Positions 57,301-64,000 of a stretch of 64,000 nt of DNA are shown here, one piece after another. The stretch comes from Paracentrotus lividus (taxonomy: Eukaryota > Echinodermata > Echinoidea > Camarodonta > Echinidae), in NCBI GenBank assembly GCA_940671915.1, contig CALNVZ010002100.1:22009672-22073671 (forward strand). Direction: 5' to 3'. Positions within the stretch are counted from its first letter, which is position 1, and every line of letters starts with the position of its first letter. The position numbers were made by a program, and so were the translations under genes. The notes under the pieces are model-generated. The model saw only the letters and a list, made by a program, of their open reading frames with translations, did no database searches and was not told where the DNA came from.

Positions 57301-60300
57301 AATTCTGGCCTTTGGTTAAAAGGTAAGAATGAAAAGAAGCATCTTCTGACCTTTCCATATCTGAGCTGTCAGTCATTTCTTGAGAGATATAATGCCCAAG
57401 GGATCAATACATATTTTATGGATACCCATCTTATCAAGCATTAAATATTTGTTGATGCCTTTACACACGCTACCATTTTCCAATTCTACGCTTTGTTGCT
57501 ACCTCATAATTCATCTCCTAATTGGAGAATGGGTTTATAGTAGAGTACACATGCCTCTAGAGGGTATCTGATGTTGAAGTGACCTTGACCTATTACACAT
57601 GGCCTATTGAGGAAGAAATCAAAGCTTTTATCATTAAAACAAGCTATATGGGCCCTATACCTAGATTTTCAGAAATGGATAGGTCAAGTTTTCCTATTTG
57701 GAACATAATCCAGGTCATATTATCCTTATCTCCACAATAATACAGATATTATAATAACAATTTAATGTTCAATACTTCCCAAACGTAAATAATAAACTAA
57801 TAAAAAGCAAGATTATGAATTGCCAATAATCAATATGAAGAATAATAGGTATTAAAGCCTCATACAGAGAGAAGGAGTAATATTCTTCTTTCTCGTCGAT
57901 GATGACAGAGGAGGATTGAAAGGAATGTCATCAGAGTTCAATTGATGTTGTCGGGATCAAATCACAGGATGGACTGAGGGTATGGGAATATGAGATGGAC
58001 AAACACGAAACTAAGAACATTGTACAGTAGGCATTTTGAGATGGTGATATTAAATTTAGTTGCCTGGGTGACAAGTCGTTCAAAACAAAGATGTTGTCAA
58101 GTGTAGAACAGGTGCTTTCCTTAAATAGATTGCATTCTCTATTGCTTTATGTTGAAATCTGATAAGAGTGCAAGTACTCAGGTTTATCAACTATTATGAA
58201 TAATTATTCAATATTTTAGGTTAAAACAATGAAGAGGCAGGGGGGTGACAACATGCTGAATAGACAACTCCCTTAAATGCATTTCAATAAATAGGATGTG
58301 TGACCAAACCAATTTTGTTACGAGTCTGAGTAACAAAAAGAAATGCTTACTCAAAGTGAGTCACATGTACAAAGTACAAAATCATACATGACATACGGAA
58401 GGTTTAACATTCACTCTTACTCATACTTATTATGAAATACCTTTGTCATGTTTGTCAAAAACATAAAGAATGACCATTCTACAATTTTTGTTCTATACTT
58501 TCGTTCTGTAACTTGATATCCTTAGATGACTAGTCCCTGGCACTTTTTTTTTTTTGTGTGTTTCTTTTCAGATGCATATAATTATGCAATTCACATAATT
58601 TGTCAAGATAGCTTACAAATTATTCATCATATGAGTTCCAAAATGAAACAGTTTTGATTACAGAATAAATTAAATAAAGCAACAACTATTCCACATCACT
58701 CTAGATCTCATGATTACAGATTTCATGGGAAAATGCCAAATGACAGCTTTCAAGATAGGAGAATGTACTTAATCAATCCCTTTAAAGCAATAAGAGCAAT
58801 TTCAGATTGCACAGAGGAAATGGGAGAGGATTCCTAAAATACATCTCTTGTCAACACGGATCCATCCCCCTTCAACTGAAGAATTGCCATAGATGTAAAC
58901 TAACATGGAGAATTATGTGAGGAATGACGCCAGGCATGAATCCCACAATAAATCAGTCTGCTCAATCTCCACTCCAAACATGCTTTTTTTGTGGAGTGAT
59001 TCAGAGTCTAAAAATGGAATCTCAACGTGTAATCTCACATGGGAGAAAGATGAACACATGAGAGTCATTATGTTGCTTCACAATATGACATGAATTCATG
59101 CTATTTTTACAAAGTGTGGAAGGGATTTTGAGCAGCTGGCAATGTTTATGTCTATTAGAATGAATCCAAATATGGACATGTAGGGACAAAAATTCAGCTA
59201 TTTTGACATTCTTTATTATCCAAAAATGACTACTCAAAATAAATAATAGCAAGGCTTTTGGAGTAGTGCTGTGTCTGTCTGGTCAATAGAATACTTAAAG
59301 GAGAGCTGATAATTCATAGGCCTTCTTGTTAAAGGGTTTTGTCTTGCAGTTGACAGAATAGATTCCAGAAGGACATCTTAAACTTTATAATGATATTAGA
59401 TGGCTGTTTTTCGGAAAGGAAAAGCTTCCCACATCGCAATGGAAAGGCCCGTCTCTATATCAAACCCATGTCCATCACAATGTACCACTTTTGTGAGGGT
59501 GTCTTGATAATGGATGTAATTTCTCACTCCTGCTCCCAAACTGTCCTAGACGTCAGTGACACACTCAAGATAATCCATCAAGTGAAATCTAACTAAAGGT
59601 TTGGTAGTGACTTTGGACAAAATCTAAAAGATTCAGTGATGAATGTCATTCTTTTTTACCTCGCTTTATTTGCTTTCGGTAATTCATGATGAATAGGGTC
59701 GGAGAAGAGCATTTTCCAGTCAAAGATTTAGCTCGTAGTAAATCTCAGGGAATATTTAAGCATTCCTATGAGGAAAATAGGTTTATCTCTTGAAAACAAA
59801 ATATACATGAACTGTATTCATGTTATTTACAATCATTATCTTTTCTTTATTGTTTAAGGGACCATTGACCACAAATTTACAGGAACAATATCAGTATAGA
59901 ACATCTAACTGTGATAAAGAATCTCATTCAAGGCTGTAGCTTTATTGTAATACCATTTCTGATGTTGAATTAAATCATCTTCATTAGGGATTATATATTT
60001 TAGGTGTTTCCATCATTTTTGATAAGGTGGGGAAATTGGTGGGAGTTAATTTCATGATTTTTGTGATGTTTTCATTACTACAAATAGCAATAAAATGAAG
60101 TGGAAACTTTCGGAAGCACTGACTCATATATGTGAAAAATAAAACCATTGTGAAAATTACCAGTTATATTTATACAGTCTGTCGATGTCAACTGATAGAA
60201 ACCCTGGAGATCAACAGATGCACAAGAACAAATCCTATTTATAAAAAATATCATCTATATTTTTTCCAAACTAACAGACATTTAAATGCAACTCAGGGTA

Positions 60301-63300
60301 TTATGGTGGATGCTTTGGAGGGGAAGTGAAAGAGTGCAATGATATTAATTATTGATGTCATATTCCCAAATCAATCTCCAATTTCTTCTGCCTCTTCTAA
60401 ATGGCCATAGGGAGGGTAGATCGTTTGGCCACTCTCTAGGTCTATCTCTTTCACCAGCCTTGAATAAAACTCAATCTCCCACCCAATAGTAAGTAATGGG
60501 GTACCATGATGCATGAAATGCTCCAGTTATTGGGCGTAGGATGGATGGATGGATGAGGGTAGCGGAAGATGAGAAAGAGTTGTTATGCATAGTTGGGCAT
60601 AAAAGTGAGCAGAGAAGGATGAAAATATGCTGACGATAGTCTTTGTTCAATGAAATGCATGATAGCATAAAGGAAATATTCCATATTGATTACTCTTATA
60701 TAAATTCAAGGACAGCTAGAGATAAAGTGAATTAATACTTTCATTCAAAGCTACGTTTACTGATTGAAAGAGATGATCTTTTCCGACATATGGTATGATA
60801 TGATATTAATACAAAATAAATATAAAATCACCTTTTTTCAACAACAGTAGGCTACATACCATCCATCTTTTTCAATCACTAAATATGATTTCCACATACT
60901 ATTGAATAGTATCATCAGTACCTGGTACAAGGTAATTGTATCCATACATTTTCATTTTTAGTATCTTGGGACATAATAATTGTCACTTTCCATTCAATTG
61001 AGTGGCAGAATTATTTCCATTGCAGCTTCATTTTTCATCCTCTTGGGAAACAGAATTTTGAAATTCATGATAGTGTATGTAATAATATTTGCCTCTTCTT
61101 CGTTCTACCCTTCCCTGACTATCTATCCCCCTCATAAGAGAATGACCTCCAGTAGTTTTGATACAACTCACCAAAACATTTATAAGCAGGTCGTATTTAC
61201 ATTACAGCTGGTTTCCATGAACTGTATACAAGAAACCATCTTCCTCTAGAAGCATGTAATAAATCATCCTCCTCTCCTCCCTACTTTCTATTTTCTCGTT
61301 CTCCTGTCGTACATCAAACTATCTACTCTCATTGATTACTCTCTAATTGGCAACAAATGAAATTGGCAAGCTCCTAGCCTTCTTGTACATTGTATCTTGC
61401 GAGTGAAAGACTGTCCCATCTTTTCCGTTCATTCCTCTCCCTTGGAGATTGATGAAGATCAATTCATGCCGATCAGGCAACAGATTGGCAGAAATGTTCA
61501 ATTACAGACCTAAGATTACACAACATACAGAGTGGCCTAAAACAAATGTTTAAAAAAATTGGGAAAATAGTAGGCAATCTGATGAGAGAATTTGTGCAAC
61601 TAGTAATATATATTTCATATTGCGTATAGTACATAGTAGTTAAAATGATAAACAGAAGAGTACTGTATTTAAATGAATAGAATCAAATCAATTCCTTACG
61701 TCATTTTTTCAACCATTCACCAAACGAATGCTTGCATCTTGTTCGATATAAAAGAATTGAATTGTTAGTAGTGAATAAATTGCTTGGATCCATGCTTCAA
61801 TTTATAGCATTATGCAAGGTGTTGTCGTCTCAATCTAATCAAAGCTTGATGCCGTTTCCCATAGACATTGCACATGGGAGAGAGGTTGCCTTTATTCCAC
61901 TCCATGAACAATATCCTAAATTGAATTTATTGGAGACATAATTCATTCAATATCAATAGAATTTCCTTTAAGCAACCACACCCGTGTTTGCAAGGAGCAC
62001 AGCCACATACCTATTCAGATACTTATACTGTATATCTATGAAAAACAAAATTAAAAAATAATTAATGTTTGAACAGCCAAACTCACACTGAAATAATGCA
62101 GCTGAAGGAAATAAAGAAAGAAATTTGAGTTTGCATGTCGTATTATTAAGAACAAGTCATATGGTTTTCCAGAAATTTGACCTCAGTGAACAGGTGATAT
62201 ATCTTACTATAAGGAGAGCGGCAAAGCTTTATGTTGCCAATTCAATAGAAGAGAGTAGTGAGCTCTCTAAAAAAGAACTATGACCTTTTGTACGCAATCA
62301 AATACAGTACATTAGAGGTGATTTGATATCATTTTTTATCATTTTTATTTCAAGTACCATTCAGGCTGATATCGCTATGAATTAAAGTGTATTGTCAGCC
62401 TCAAACTAGCTACTTTGCCAGTGGGAATGCATATTATTTTCATGTAAAGAAACAGTTTAAAAATGTAACGTGTCTCAATTGTGTATTTAACTGGCTTTGA
62501 TCATTTGATGTTGGCATTTGATAACACCCATGATGATAACTTTGTACATTGTAAATGAACCAATTACCCTCACCTGGCTTCATGTATGCTCTAATAATTC
62601 TGATCAAAATCTTTTTCTCTGAACACTAATCTGCATTTCCCCAGCATTCGCTCAACTGCATATATACATGCTGTGAAAGCTGTTTGCACTTTGGGAGCAG
62701 AGGAGACAGCAAAATGATAGCTGTAAAACTAAACATGCCATCATATGGTAATGAAATTTGTGAATAGTTTATGAATGTTCACACTACCCTGAAAGTGACT
62801 CAAATACTCTCTCTAAAAAAAATTCTTAAAAAGTGAAAAATTTCACTCTTGATGGAGAGAACTTTCAGTAACAGTGAATTTAGAGCGAAATTCGAGTAAG
62901 AATTCAAATGCTTTTCAAGTGAATTTGGAGTAAAAATACAAATTGTCACTCCCTTTTTACTCATTTTACTTTTATATAGGAAACATACAAAGCTTAATGG
63001 TCCTGAATGGAATTATATACACATGATGAAGAGGGAATAAAAACATCTCTTCACTAAATCAAACTTAAATAAGTATTTAACAAAACAGCTGAATAAATAC
63101 ATCACATATCAATACAAAATATTCACATTTTTACACGAATAACAATAATATAATACTACATCCATACCTATCAATACTTTTAAGAAGTACGTTTTTGAAA
63201 TGAAGTACAATAGATAAAAAAAGTACTTTAAAATGGGCTTATAAAATGTAACATTGGAAACGGTACTGGGTTAATAAACAATTGCATTGTATGTTAATAA

Positions 63301-64000
63301 TAAAAACCAAGATATTTTAAAAAGCAAGACATATTTTGACAATGGTCATTTATTCAGACATGTTAATGCTTTATCTCACATAGGTTAAAAGGCAACATAA
63401 CTTGCAGCATTAACGTGTTGACCGTCTTTTATTGGGTTGTCCAAAATCACTTACTCTTAAAAGCTAGAACATTAAAAGAAGACTAATACATGGCATGGTT
63501 CAAGTTGTTGCTTCTAAAAGTCGAGTTGGACATAAGGATATACAGCGCTCGATGTACACAGGTAGTTTAGATGTAGGCAAAAGTCATTTGTATGGTATCT
63601 GGTATGGTATCTAGAGCAAAGGGGCTTTAAGACGCTGTACCATTATACAGACAAGAACCCTTCTAGTCTCTAATACACATCTATCATCTCCATCAATATT
63701 TTGACATACCAAGAACAGTCTTGAGGTTATTTTAGAGTTCATGACACTTTTCTCTCTCTCCTACATCTGCAGCATATCAATGACACAACCTGAGTATATC
63801 CAAGAATTGTTTTAAAACTTATACGAGCTAGTACAAGCATGTAAGACTTCTTACATCAGAAGATGGGAGTTAATTTTTGGGGTGATGCTGAACACCAATT
63901 TGCTTTGTATTTTGTCAGCGCATATAATTGGCAGACGAATGATAATATTGCCACATGAGGCAAGATTTGGGCAAGCTTTTTAGTTGGCAAGCTCTCTGAC
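54349..64000. other. Intergenic sequence to window end, no gene recognised
   Basis: About 9.7 kb of AT-rich sequence. I checked the open frames here (for example plus 59390-59596, 60980-61249 and 61732-61941; minus 56273-56467 and 60471-60668) and found no domain, start context or splice pairing. Minor items: a GGAT repeat at 60538-60553 and a small palindromic patch at 62838-62856 (GTGAAAAATTTCAC). A gene with short exons or a long UTR could still be hidden here. Confidence 0.35.

Overview
This window looks like AT-rich, intron-rich animal genomic DNA. The exon structure, the short-TIR MITEs, the SINE tails ending in AAGCGC...TATATAA plus (ATT)n, and the 'GGAGGCATA...CCGTCCGT' repeat family suggest a marine invertebrate deuterostome. 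An echinoderm, probably a sea urchin, is my best guess, but the sequence alone does not fix the species. There is no sign of bacterial gene organisation.

One gene dominates. A plus-strand orthologue of GRIP (glutamate receptor-interacting protein), a scaffold with seven PDZ domains, runs from a start codon at 1023 to a terminal exon at 45151-45352. I traced 18 exons with some confidence and one more tentatively. The first coding exon (1023-1116) is followed by a 12 kb intron. PDZ1 is on exons 3-4, PDZ2 on 5-6, PDZ3 on 7-8, a Ser-rich linker on 9, PDZ4 on 10-11, PDZ5 on 12-14, PDZ6 on 15-16, and a 0.95 kb exon carries the long linker and the start of PDZ7. PDZ7 ends on the last exon. Splice phases agree at every junction where the exons are clean. 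Adding the exons gives about 1,100 residues, close to vertebrate GRIP1.

The reading frame is broken by single-base indels in three places only: PDZ2 (20.9-22.1 kb), PDZ6 (37.9-39.1 kb), and the linker, PDZ7 and C-terminus (39.8-45.4 kb). In each place there is also a partial tandem copy, 135-165 bp long, of the exon and its flank. The remaining exons are clean. This looks more like local assembly trouble (unpolished long-read gap filling) than a dead gene, but it needs checking.

Intron 1 holds a CCAAT/GC-rich promoter-like patch and a 95-codon ORF. Its first ten residues resemble the PIP-box N-terminus of replication licensing factor CDT1; no other CDT1 exon was seen. A second coding-like patch lies at 7.1 kb.

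The rest is intron and 3' flank with repeats: two TTA-flanked elements (3.3-4.4 kb and 11.6-12.1 kb), TA-flanked MITEs (8.2-9.1 kb and 49.1-49.5 kb), a tRNA-Met-like SINE on the minus strand (16.3-16.5 kb), other SINE tails (10.3, 20.7 and 48.3 kb), a two-part diverged repeat with CCGTCCGT runs (27.5-29.1 kb), and a 2.6 kb foldback element with about 500 bp arms (51.8-54.3 kb). From about 45.7 kb to the end I found no convincing protein-coding gene. I found no clearly new biological system. The items most worth a second look are the indel-plus-tandem-copy pattern in GRIP, the CDT1-like N-terminus in intron 1, the foldback element at 52-54 kb and the hairpin-rich GC island at 50.6 kb.
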